64,000 nucleotides of DNA from the NCBI GenBank assembly GCA_914767885.1, contig CAJZBQ010000057.1:186001-250000 (forward strand), written 5' to 3'. The notes beneath the pieces are model-generated. The model did not search any database. It was not told the origin of the DNA and saw only the letters and a program-made list of their open reading frames with translations. Of the stretch, positions 10,628-19,601 are shown piece by piece (the stretch's first letter is position 1; every line of letters starts with the position of its first letter). The position numbers were made by a program, and so were the translations under genes. The stretch is from Blepharisma stoltei. Its lineage: Eukaryota; Ciliophora; Heterotrichea; Heterotrichida; Blepharismidae.

Positions 10628-10659
10628 CCGAATAAATAAAACGTTATAGACACAAAGTC

Positions 10660-11376
10660 AGTTATTTTGTTTTAATATCTAATACTTTTTTATCATTCAC
10701 TTATATAAAAAAGGAGTCAATGAAATTGCAGCTGATATCAGGCTAATCGCCGAAACTGTATTTAATGCAAAAAATAAAGCTCATATCTCTGAAACATTGA
10801 CTTAATATCTGAAGAAAAGAAATATAAAATTCTCCAAATTTACAATCTTTAATTCCATAATTGATATTAAGAAATACTTAGAAGTATGAAAATTAGTTAA
10901 TTATCATGTTGCTGGAGATTTAGGCCAAAGAATATCCCAATCTTTGCATTCAATAAGCGTCATCAATCCAATCAATCTATTACTATAAAACATATATTTA
11001 TACAATAAATAAATCTCGAATTCCCTTTTATCATAAGCCTTCAGAAAAAAAAATCTAATATAGAGTACGAAATTGCGTTATGAGCAGTTAAAATATATGT
11101 CTAATAGCTCCATAACTTCTGATTAAAAGAAATAATATTCCTATTAATATTTATTGCATGTTCTAATTCCTAGTGAGAAACAATTTAGCTATACGCACTT
11201 TATTATTTTATTAGTTTATAATATAAACGAAATCTGTTCAGCCTAAATTATATTTTAAAGACATTGTATAATTTATAATTCATCGATTATTCTATTTAAT
11301 CAATCCTGTTAGCTTATGATTTCAATCTGATCACCATTTTATATCGTAATAAAATAATTATAAACATAAAATAGTG
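10660..11376. other. Gene-free AT-rich stretch
   Basis: Between R4 and the CCCH gene. Only short open frames, no repeat and no RNA gene recognised. It presumably includes the CCCH promoter. Confidence 0.6.
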
Positions 11377-11935
11377 ATGGATATGCTACCACAAATTACC
11401 AATGGCACTTCTCCAAAATCCCTGGACCAGTTTTCAGGATTAAGTCTATTGGAAATCCCTGAAGAGACTTCCAAAGGAAAAAGCAAAAAAAGATCGAAAA
11501 AAGCCAATGATTTCTCAATCAGATTTAAAACTGAGATATGCCGGAATTGGGAGAACGGATTCTGCGAATTTGGCGAAAAATGTACATTTGCCCATGGCCA
11601 AGATGAGCTGAGGTCTAAGGAAGGTCTCCCTATCAAACAATCCAAAGCCTGCAAGCAGTATTTTGAACTAGGGTACTGTCTTTTGGGTTCAAAATGTGCT
11701 TCAGAGCATGCTGACGACTCTGACAAAACCGCTTCAAGCTCGCCTTCTAATAGTACAGTAGCCAGCAGAAAATCATCTGTAGATAGCTCGTGCCAATGCA
11801 TGCCTTTATTTATTGACCTCGAATGCAGAGGAATGTATATATAAATATACATAGAATACTTAATGTAATTAACTTAATTTATAGATAACCGGAATTTTTA
11901 AGTATTTTGAGGGCTCAAAGCATTTATCAGTATAG
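11377..11935 (+). CDS. Tandem CCCH zinc-finger protein (tristetraprolin-like)
   Basis: The first ATG is 11377; the GTG just before it is not needed. Two CCCH fingers lie at about residues 49-100: K-T-E-I-C-R-N-W-E-N-G-F-C-E-F-G-E-K-C-T-F-A-H and then K-Q-Y-F-E-L-G-Y-C-L-L-G-S-K-C-A-S-E-H. The spacing C-x8-C-x5-C-x3-H fits the TTP/TIS11 family, which binds AU-rich mRNA elements; the K-T-E lead-in is also typical. A Ser-rich tail follows. A 46-bp IES (11840-11885) interrupts the end; its removal gives G-M-Y-I-T-G-I-F-K-Y-F-E-G-S-K-H-L-S-V and stop TAG 11933-11935. mRNA targets cannot be inferred. Confidence 0.8.
11840..11885. other. Short IES (46 bp) in the CCCH gene
   Basis: TA at 11840 and TA at 11886. 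The upstream frame would stop at 11842. Cutting TA to TA restores an open frame of 16 more codons. Confidence 0.65.
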
Positions 11936-12003
11936 ACAGGCAAAATCGGGGATATGAAAATGGCGTTTATATATAAAAAGGCTTAACTGACAATTATAAA
12001 TTT

Positions 12004-12333
12004 ATGAACAAAATTGAGTCAGAAAATCAAAAAAAGAAAATTTATATTGAAAATCAAGAGAGTGAGTTCCCAATAAGCACCCTTAAGAGTTACAGGCAAC
12101 AAACGCTCTTTGAAGAAGAATCAAGCAGAGTATTATGTGAAAATAATTGTAAAATAGTCAAAGAAATCGCATTGCATAAAATAGAATCCACACAAAGTAT
12201 CATGACTGACAGCACACTGTCCTCTGCAGACGACAGAAGTAAACGCAACAATTTTCGGAGAAAAAAATTATCAGTGGATTTCCCAAAAAGAATTAACGGG
12301 AAATGTATATATGAAATTCTATGCGGCAAATAA
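12004..12333 (+). CDS. Small basic hypothetical protein
   Basis: 109 codons from ATG 12004 to TAA 12331-12333. It lies between the CCCH gene and the mannosidase gene on the same strand. It is charged, Lys/Glu/Ser-rich, with a basic cluster (R-S-K-R-N-N-F-R-R-K-K) near the C-terminus. No domain, signal peptide or membrane segment is seen. I do not recognise it. Codon and base use match the neighbouring genes, which supports a real gene. Confidence 0.5.
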   Translation: MNKIESENQKKKIYIENQESEFPISTLKSYRQQTLFEEESSRVLCENNCKIVKEIALHKIESTQSIMTDSTLSSADDRSKRNNFRRKKLSVDFPKRINGKCIYEILCGK

Positions 12334-12370
12334 TGATAATCTATTAATTTTCAATTATTTAATTACTAAA

Positions 12371-15300
12371 ATGTGGAAATATTTCCTTTTAGTTTGCTGC
12401 TCAGCTTTACGATTGTTCATAATACCTCATTCTCATTGTGATCCTGGCTGGCTAGAGCCAGTGGACTGATACTATGAAAACAAAGTAAGAAATATTTTCA
12501 ACAATTTAATAGAATTGCTTCAAGAAAACAATCAAAGGAAATTCGCATGATCTGAAATTTCATTTTTAAAGATGTGAATGGATGAACAAAATATTTTGAA
12601 GAAAAATGCTTTAAGATCGCTCATACAGTCTGGTAGAATAGAAATTGTTGGAGGCGGGTTTGTGCAGAATGATGAAGCGAATACTGATTTTGATATGATC
12701 ATAAGGCATATACATTAAAATGGCGTAAACCAACCCAGCATTTTAAGCCTGTAGCTGATATACATTAAATGGCGTGGTGAGCCAACCCACCTCTTAGAAT
12801 CTGTAGCTGGGAAACCCAGGGATCTTGTAGAAGGGAGGATGGCGTTTTGTGATGTATAGTAGGCCTGGTTTTACTTGGTTTAGTGGAGATCAACGCCGAA
12901 TTAGGCTGGCGCAGCTTATTCCAGGCCAAGGTTTTATCTCTGGGAAAGATGGAAGCTTGATGTTGGAAAGGGAAAGCCCAGCAGAGTTCTGGGAGCCGAT
13001 CAGGCATTTCCTAGCACGATACTGGGAGTTGAGCCATGAGCAACGAGTTCTATCTTTGTTAACACCTCTATTCGAATTTTCTGGAAGGGCAACCCAAGTC
13101 AGGCGTAGACGCGTTGAGCCATCCCACTACACTCCAATTAGTGTGCGAGCCTATTTCTGGAGTAACATAGACGTAGACAGCCGTAAAACAAGGTAGAAAT
13201 AAATACCCATTCAGGGTATCACAGGGGAGATTTTTTATAATCTAACTAAAAAACTAACTCCCCCCCCCATCCTTGATCGAACGATTGACTGTAAAAATTC
13301 CTAAAAATTGGGGATTAACCCCCATCCTTGATCGAACGATTTTCATATCATGCAAATTTTTATATATATAAAAATATATTATTTATCAAAAGCTTGGGAA
13401 GATGTACATAATGAAGTTATTTTCAGAGCTTTGAGATGGCAGAAAGCTGTGGAATCAACCATCCGAAGTGATTTAGCCATCAACCTAGGCTTAAAAACTC
13501 AATAATCTAATAAAATAGAGATTCTTTAAAATTTTAAAAAAAAAAATTTAATTTAATAAGGAACAAATTAAAATTTATACAGTTTAAAAGGGTAACTAAT
13601 AAATCAAAATATTAAAAATTGGTATTTTATGAAATTAATTCAATTTTTAGCTGTAAAAATAATTATTAAATACTCTTAACCCTCTTATTTAAAAGTAAAT
13701 AAAACAAAATATATATATATTTTTTATTTTATATATAAAATTTTTTTAACCCCCATCCTTGATCGAACGATGACGAGTCGTTCGATCAAGGATGGGGGGG
13801 GGAGTAAGAATTCCTGTAGCTGACATCCCACATGGTAGTCGGGACCTTTAGAAAAGGGGGTGGCGTATCCGGCCAGATTTTTTTTGCTTTATGAAGCGCA
13901 ATGTTGGATTAGTGGACCGCATGCTTTGCTCCTTACCAAGTTTTTGCCTCAAGGGGAAATGGAGCAAGAATTGAAAGGGATCTCCAGTATGGCAGTGGCA
14001 AATATCTTGGAAAATCGAGGCTGCTACTTAGCGTAAAAGGAGTTACAGCTGGGAGCTTCGATTTTCCATTTTGGTAGAGAGTTGACCAGAAAATTCTAGG
14101 TTTTGAATATTCAATGTTATGCAATCTTTGTCGACGCTCAACACAATTCATCCAACTACTGGGCAACAAGTGCGACCCTTATCCGGTAGGAGCAGCCTTT
14201 GTAAGGTCGAATACGAACTGGAGAGCAGGTGAAGGCAACCCTTTGGAAATTAAAATGAACTTCTAATACTTCCTCCTGTGAGTGAACAAAAAAATTTGTT
14301 CGTTTGCGGAGGGAGTTAATTTTTTAAAAAAATTATATATAAATTTTATAGTAATTTTTTTTCAAAATTTAAAAAATTCGAAATTTATATTTTAAAATGA
14401 AGCTGTTTAAAATTAAGCAGAATTAGTGTGAGATACTTCATTATTCTAATTATCATTTATATATTATTATTTTTTTATATTAAAAAAAATTTTTGTATGC
14501 TCAAGGAGAGTGGGCTTTACCCCAAAAATAGGAATTTTTCCAATGGTTTTGCTCGCTCATGAAGGGGGGAGTAAGTAATATGGCGATAGCAATATGATCA
14601 TAAGGCAGTTTGATAGTGGAAGAGACTATTTATATCAAGAGTTTGGGATAGAAAATGTGAAAGTGGGATGGCAAATTGACCCGTTTGGGCATTCAGCGCT
14701 TACACCTTCTTTGTGAGCAAAATTAGGGTTCGAGTATCTTGTAATTAATAGGATCAGCAAACCTTTGAAAGTAGATTATATATAGAAAATATGAAGAAGG
14801 AAAAATAACTTAGAATTCTTATGGGAAGGGTCTGATCTTGGGTCAAATAATACAATTTTTACGCATATTTTGTATGATCATTATGATTTCCCTGATATTT
14901 TGCATCCTTTAAAAAAAGAATTATGCTTGAGCACAATTGATATAGCAAATGTGTCAGAGTGGTAATTTTAACTTAGTGCTAGCAAGCTTTACAATCTTGT
15001 ATGCTAAATTATATTAATGATTTAAAGTAATTTGATAATATAATTTCTCTATTGGGTCACATATAAGTAGCATGCATTCAATTAGGCTATATATAAATAA
15101 ACAAAAACATGCATACAGCACAGAAAATATTATGATGCTATATGGTGACGATTTTTATTATCACGATCTCGCTGAGTCAAAACTTTTATATCAAAGAATA
15201 GAGCTCCTAAGAGACTATATCAACCATTACTATTGAAATTTCACCATAAAAATTGCTACACCATCCGAATACTTTGAAGCTGTTAAAGCAGAAAGCCCAG

Positions 15301-18196
15301 AATTGCCTTATTTTACATCTGATTTTTTCCCATACATGAACTACTTCAATATGAAAAATAACTACTGGACTGGATACTATACCACAAGACCTCGTCTAAA
15401 AAATGAGGTCTATTTTGGACACAGACTTGCAAGAGCTGCTGAAATCGCTATGGCTTTTACTTCAAAATCAAGTCTTAATTCTCCTCAAGCAAGTATTTCC
15501 CTTCATCATGATGCAATTACAGGAACTTGTAGAGACCATGTAGCTGCTGACTATATGTACAGGCTGAAAAAAGATATAGTAAATTCTATCCATGCAATCG
15601 AATTTGTGCTAAAAAATGTTTTGACTGAAGCTAAAAATGAATTCGCTTTAGCAGTTTCTTATAGAGTTTTGATTGCTTATAATCCTTTAAATTGAGAAAA
15701 AGATGAATTATTTTCAATTAAAGCTGAAACAAATGATATTGAAATTATAAATTGAAAAGGAAAAGTCGTAAAATCTCAAGCTGTAAAAAATGTGATAGAT
15801 GGGGGATATATTATTTATTTTAAAGCAAAATTGCCTTCTCTTTCATTTTTTACTATTTTTGTGAGATATTGTTTTGCTTGCACTGATTTATCAGCTGAAT
15901 ACGAAGGATATAGTTTGGCTGATAAAATATATAAATTGCATTTTGATCAAAACGGGATGCTGGATTTTATATTTACTCCCCCCGATCCTTGATCGAACGA
16001 CTCGCCATCGTTCGATCGAGGTTAAAAAACATTTTTTTTGGGAAAAAAAAATTTATATATAAAATAAAAAATATAATTATTTTTACAGCAAAAAATTGAA
16101 TTAATTTCATAAAATACCAATTTTTAATATTTTGATTTATTAGTTACCCTTTTAAACTGTATAAATTTTAATTTGTTCCTTATTAAATTAATTTTTTTTT
16201 TAAATTTTAAAGAATCTCTCTATTTTTTAGATTATTAGTTTTTTAAGCCTAGGTTGATGGCTAAATCTCTTCGAATGGTTGATTCCGCAGCTTTCTGTCG
16301 TCTCAAAGCTCTGAAAACAACTTCATTAGGTATATCTTCCCAAGCTTTTGATAACTAATATATTTTTTATATGTTAAAAATTTGCATGATATGAAAATCG
16401 TTCGATCAAGGATGGGGGAGTTAGCAAAAAACTTGAAATTATCCCAAAAACCAATAATTCACATCAGAAAATAAAAAATAAAATGCACGAATTCCGCCTT
16501 AGACAGCAAATTTTTGCATATAAAGGAGAAAGCAGTGGAGCTTATATTTTTCATCCTACTGTAATTTTAATCTAGGGATATGCTGAAAACTTAGAGCTTA
16601 GCCTTGAACAAATTATGATTTCAAGTGGCAAAGTTGTACAAACTGCACAAATTATTTGGTACCGCAAAGATGATAAATCAAAATATTTTTACCAGAAATT
16701 TATATTATATGACTCAGAAAAGTTTATATGAAAAATAGGTGTAAGTGCTGTACAAAATGAAGAAATAACGGTTAGATTTGAAAGTCAAGATGAAAACGTG
16801 ATTGATATTTTTACATTTAATTCAGCAGATTTAAGGCAAAGAGAGCTTTAACATTAACATTACTTAGAGGTTCTAACGTGTTTCTCTGGCTCCGCAGGGT
16901 GATTTAACAAAGCCACAAGGGCTCACCCCAGTAAACACCAAATAGTGACGTCACCGGGCATTTCCAACGTCACCCTTTTATCGGGCCGACGGACCATCCT
17001 AAGCAAGTGACGGCCAATTGGCTGCCAGATCTCACGGGCTGCGCTGTCTTGCTCAAAACTTAGCTCCTGCGCGTTGTGCCGCCTATAGGTCTCCCTCCCC
17101 AGGAGTGCCAAGCAGTAAACCTATGCCCACCAAACATCCGCTGCTTACCTGATATTGCTGGATAAGGTCTCACGGGAAAGCTGAATCTTATAATAAAAAA
17201 TTAAGGCAAAGAGAGCACATAGAAGAAATTTATGCGTCTAGAGTAGGAAAAAATATGTATCCAGTTCCTGCAGGGGCAGTTGCAAAATCTAAAAATTCTT
17301 ATTTAAAGTTTTACCCGAAATTTCCATTAGGAATCGGCGTGGTCTCTCCTAAGAGTTTTGAGTTCTTATTACAAAGAAATCTCTCAAATGATGACTTATG
17401 CGGATTAGGAGTTGGAGTTACAGATATCACAATAGCTGAGCATACAATGCACGTAGAGCTTGGCAATTTAATCCATGAAGAATTTTGGAGAAATTATTTA
17501 AATGCAAAAACTGAGTCTTATTTATTTCCATTAAAAGATGCAGGAAAATATGCATTAAGTCTTGAAGATTGAGAAGAAGCAGAAGTTTTAAATGAGCCTT
17601 GGAAAAAGAAAACTGAATTTTATATGGGATTTGAGGATAATAGGGTTTATCTGTCAAGTGCTGTAATAAAGGATTCAGAAATTTTTATGAGAGTATTGAA
17701 TTTTAATTCGGTTGGGATTGGATTTGATGTGATTGGAGGAAAAGTTTCAAATAAAACGAATCTAGCAGGATATCAAGCTTTAAATGAAACGCATAATTGG
17801 AAAAATTCTGGTGAAATGTTTGATGAATTTAAAAACATCAGTCAGCCTGCAATAAAGATGCAAACTAAGCAGATTATGACGCTTGACAGTGGGCAAGCTT
17901 TAAAACCAATGGAGCTAGCAGCGTTTTATATTGATATCAATAAATTCCCATATGAAAGAAAAATTCATGAAAAATCGAATAAAGAGTTTTCGGCAAGACC
18001 AAATGATATAACAAAGCCTTATAGAGAGCTTCTTGAGCATGAAATAGTATATATTGAAACCTCTAATAAACCTCAATACAATATACTCCACCTATCCTTT
18101 ATATTTCTTATCTTTTTTGCCCCTGCATACACTGTCTTATTCTATCATTTCAAAACAGCTCTCTCCAAAAGAAAAATTAATCTTTACACAATTTAA
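12371..18196 (+). CDS. Alpha-mannosidase, glycoside hydrolase family 38, heavily interrupted
   Basis: Starts at ATG 12371 with a signal-peptide-like M-W-K-Y-F-L-L-V-C-C. GH38 motifs follow: I-P-H-S-H-C-D-P-G-W-L, W-x-D-E-Q-N-I-L, E-I-V-G-G-G-F-V-Q-N-D-E-A-N, G-W-Q-I-D-P-F-G-H-S, L-E-F-L-W-E-G-S-D, Y-G-D-D-F, H-H-D-A-I-T-G-T. The family trims alpha-linked mannose on N-glycans in lysosome or Golgi. A hydrophobic segment near the C-terminus (18090-18150) suggests a membrane anchor. Exonic blocks are 12371-12708, 14608-14962, 15090-15973, 16422-16846 and 17217-18196. They are separated by the R5 nest, an IES, a MITE and R7, with two 15-nt introns inside the blocks. Every junction closes in frame. 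The signal peptide plus C-terminal hydrophobic segment is unusual for a soluble lysosomal enzyme. Confidence 0.93.
12759..13812 (+). mobile_element. Retroposon R6 nested in R5, 11-bp target duplication
   Basis: Target copies CCTGTAGCTGA at 12748-12758 and 13813-13823 mark insertion into R5. The head TATACATTAAATGGCGTGG is nearly the same as the head of R5 itself. It contains a 115-codon ORF (12849-13196) with R-P-G-F-T-W-F-S-G-D-Q-R-R-I-R. The same region of R1 reads [15 protein letters not shown], so the two are related. MITE family 2 sits in its 3' end. Net length is about 504 bp without the MITE. Confidence 0.75.
13255..13804 (+). mobile_element. MITE family 2, copy A (550 bp), TA target, nested in R6
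   Basis: TA at 13255 and 13805. The termini are ACTCCCCCCC...CCTTGATCGAACGA in inverted orientation. The left end carries the unit twice and the right end carries an inverted pair. A coding remnant at about 13390-13500 reads K-A-W-E-D-V-H-N-E-V-I-F-R-A-L-R and ends L-A-I-N-L-G-L-K. It resembles the C-terminal tail of pogo/Tc1-type DDE transposases. The rest is AT-rich. Confidence 0.8.
14267..14571 (+). mobile_element. MITE family 1 copy (305 bp), nested in R5
   Basis: TA at 14267 and 14572. The left end is CTTCCTCCTGTGAGTGAAC followed by its inverted copy. The right end is GCTCGCTCATGAAGGGGGGAG. The interior shares the TTAAGCAGAATTAG and ATTATCATTTATATAT blocks with the other copies. Confidence 0.85.
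14771..14785 (+). other. 15-nt spliceosomal intron
   Basis: GTAGATTATATATAG, exactly 15 bases with GT and AG ends and an in-frame TAG. Removal joins S-K-P-L-K to K-I-W-R-R-K-N-N-L-E-F-L-W, matching the GH38 family. Confidence 0.85.
14963..15089. other. IES (127 bp)
   Basis: TA at 14963 and 15090. The upstream frame stops at once (tgg-TAA). Cutting gives V-S-E-W-Y-I-N-K-Q-K-H-A-Y and the Y-G-D-D-F motif soon after. Confidence 0.8.
15974..16421 (-). mobile_element. MITE family 2, copy B (448 bp)
   Basis: TA at 15974 and 16422. The ends are ACTCCCCCCGATCCTTGATC and its inverse. It is the inverted orientation of copy A. The remnant ORF on the minus strand reads K-A-W-E-D-I-P-N-E-V-V-F-R-A-L-R-R-Q-K and ends L-G-L-K-N. 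Removal joins D-F-I-F to S-K-K-L-E-I-I-P in frame. Confidence 0.85.
16561..16575 (+). other. 15-nt spliceosomal intron
   Basis: GTAATTTTAATCTAG, 15 bases, with an in-frame TAG. Removal joins I-F-H-P-T to G-Y-A-E-N-L-E-L. Confidence 0.85.
16847..17200 (-). mobile_element. Retroposon R7 (354 bp), 16-bp target duplication
   Basis: Perfect target copies TTAAGGCAAAGAGAGC at 16831-16846 and 17201-17216. The interior is GC-rich. The left end is an ACATTA/TTAACA repeat, which would be the 3' tail of a minus-strand insertion. A minus-strand frame (about 17120-16860) contains A-A-R-E-I-W-Q-P-I-G-R-H-L-L-R. This resembles P-A-E-F-W-E-P-I-R-H-F-L-A-R in R6. Excision gives D-L-R-Q-R-E-H-I-E-E-I-Y in the mannosidase. 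Confidence 0.85.
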
Positions 18197-18216
18197 TAAA
18201 ATTGCAATCGATATAG

Positions 18217-18726
18217 TTAAGTAGTAGATAACACAATAAGACTTACAACAATTCCAACAATCATCGCTACTGACAGTCCTAAAATGAATACTTGAGTATT
18301 TATTCCACAACATTTATCATCCACCCTCGGCAAGCATCCATCTGTGCTGCTTGATGCTGGCCTTGCTTCTGGTTGCTGGCTTTGTTGCCTTCTATTATTT
18401 CCTGGAGGTGGATAATTTGCATGAGGAGGCTGATATGGCTGAGGGTTTGGCGGAGGATAATATTGAGGGGGCTGTGCTGGATAAGCTTGATAAGGACTCT
18501 GTGACTGCATAGGAGGGGGAACATATGGCTGTGGGTTTTGAGGGGGAGGAGAATTATATTGATTTTGCAGTTTCCTTGCGATTTCTTCATCTTCTAATAA
18601 TCTTTGTCTAGCCCTTGCATTTTCTTCTTCTTGGTATTTTTTAGCCACTTCTTCGTCATTAGTTGTATTATGTCCTGTATACCTCTGTTGCATACGCTTT
18701 CTGTATTCCTCTAGTTGATCTGCCAT
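18217..18726 (-). CDS. Proline/tyrosine-rich tail-anchored membrane protein
   Basis: 169 codons from ATG 18726. The N-terminal half is charged and helical with D-E-E-V-A-K-K-Y-Q-E-E-E-N-A and E-D-E-E-I-A-R-K-L-Q, which look like ubiquitin-interacting-type helices. A Pro/Tyr/Gln-rich stretch follows (about residues 60-120), then a small Cys cluster (D-K-C-C-G). It ends in one hydrophobic segment of about 23 residues at the very C-terminus (V-F-I-L-G-L-S-V-A-M-I-V-G-I-V-V). That is the layout of a tail-anchored adaptor. Family not recognised. It is convergent with the mannosidase gene, 20 bp away. Confidence 0.6.
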   Translation of the reverse strand: MADQLEEYRKRMQQRYTGHNTTNDEEVAKKYQEEENARARQRLLEDEEIARKLQNQYNSPPPQNPQPYVPPPMQSQSPYQAYPAQPPQYYPPPNPQPYQPPHANYPPPGNNRRQQSQQPEARPASSSTDGCLPRVDDKCCGINTQVFILGLSVAMIVGIVVSLIVLSTT

Positions 18727-19001
18727 TATTTATACAACATGCATGAAATTTTATCTAGAAAACTAACTCACCTTAATAAAGATTAATTTTTAATAAAAAA
18801 ATTAAATCATTATAATTATATAAAAATATTTTTTGATTTTTAGTTATGAAATTTATTTGAGAATGCAAACTACTATAAATTTAATTGCTAGCTAAAAATC
18901 TTGTTGCAAAAATTACTAATTATAATAAATTTTCATTTTAAAAATGTATTGCTCTCTTTCCTAAATGGATTGATTTTCACAAAGTGCATTTTTCTTTGGT
19001 T

Positions 19002-19586
19002 TTAATCGCTTAAGGGGATTAAGCAGAATTTTTTACAGCATAAAAATCTAACCTCTTCTGACTCTGGCATTATTTCTTCTTCAGGGCTTGTTGGCAAATT
19101 ATGGCCGATTTCATCTGCTATATTTCTTTTTACTTCTTCTGTTTCAGCACATTCTTTACTGGAATCAGAGGGGAAAATGTCTTTCATTTCTAAGTCTCTT
19201 AATTTTTGTTCAGATTTTCTCAGTAGGATTTCTTGGTGCAGTTTTGATAAATTTGCAGGGGTTTTATTACCGAAGCCTTTAGATTTATTCGATAACAGTA
19301 TAATTTAAAAAAAAATTATGCAATTCATCACCAATTTTTAAAATAAAAGGAAATTTATAATTAATTAAAAATATAAAACTTTTTTAATCTGTATATATTC
19401 AACTCCGACAGAAATTGAGCTAATATCCATTTCACCAATTGAGTCGTTATCTGCATATTTTTCATTATGTCTAAAAGGAGACTTTTGAAGCGAGTCAGCA
19501 TTTTTATGGTTCCCTAAGCTTTTACGGCTGATGATTTCTTGTCTTCCTTTTATGATCCATTTATCAAAATTTTGATTTAAATACAT
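19002..19586 (-). CDS. Hypothetical charged protein with one IES
   Basis: Starts at ATG 19586 (M-Y-L-N-Q-N-F-D-K). A 99-bp IES interrupts it near 19286-19384. After removal the chain reads V-E-Y-I-Q-I-K-S-K-G-F-G-N-K-T-P and continues H-Q-E-I-L-L-R-K-S-E-Q-K-L-R-D-L-E to the stop at 19002. It is about 160 residues, Glu/Ser/Lys-rich, with a Cys pair near the end. No domain recognised. It lies tail-to-head with the pseudophosphatase gene upstream. Confidence 0.5.
19286..19384. other. IES (99 bp)
   Basis: TA at 19286 and 19385. An AT-only insert with stops in the minus-strand frame. Excision is in frame. Confidence 0.65.
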
Positions 19587-19601
19587 TTATTAGTTAACCA
19601 G

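Larger units (their letters stand above)
8980..10643 (-). mobile_element. LINE-like element R4 (1664 bp) with ORF1 only, 16-bp target duplication
   Basis: Flanked by perfect copies of TTATAGACACAAAGTC (8964-8979 and 10644-10659). The element runs on the minus strand. Its 5' end lies near 10643 and its 3' tail on the left is an ATAGA pentamer array (8980-8995). Just before the tail are two hairpins: AAGCTC...GAGCTT (near 9025-9040) and the palindrome AACAGTGCATGCACTGTT (about 9000-9017). It encodes an ORF1-type protein but no reverse transcriptase or endonuclease. It is therefore either an internally deleted LINE or an ORF1-only non-autonomous element. Confidence 0.8.
12709..14591 (+). mobile_element. 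Retroposon R5 with nested R6 and a MITE, 16-bp target duplication
   Basis: Flanked by perfect ATATGATCATAAGGCA (12693-12708 and 14592-14607). The head is TATACATTAAAATGGCG and the tail AAGTAATATGGCGATAGCA, matching the R1 tail. Without its nested guests R5 is about 515 bp (12709-12758, 13824-14266, 14572-14591). It aligns with R1 through TATCCGGCCAGAT, GAAGCGCAATGT and GTAGGAGCA-CCTT-GTAAGGTCG. Excising all of it joins M-I-I-R to Q-F-D-S-G-R-D in the mannosidase. Confidence 0.85.

Noticed and set aside
12765-13007. Minus-strand 80-codon ORF in R6
   Set aside because: It overlaps the plus-strand ORF whose peptide is shared with R1; no support of its own.
13933-14169. Minus-strand 78-codon ORF in R5
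   Set aside because: No start context at the element head and no counterpart in R1.
13190-16430. CRISPR-like array from repeated CCTTGATCGAACGA units
   Set aside because: Only the termini of two MITEs, inverted rather than direct, without regular spacers; and a eukaryotic context.
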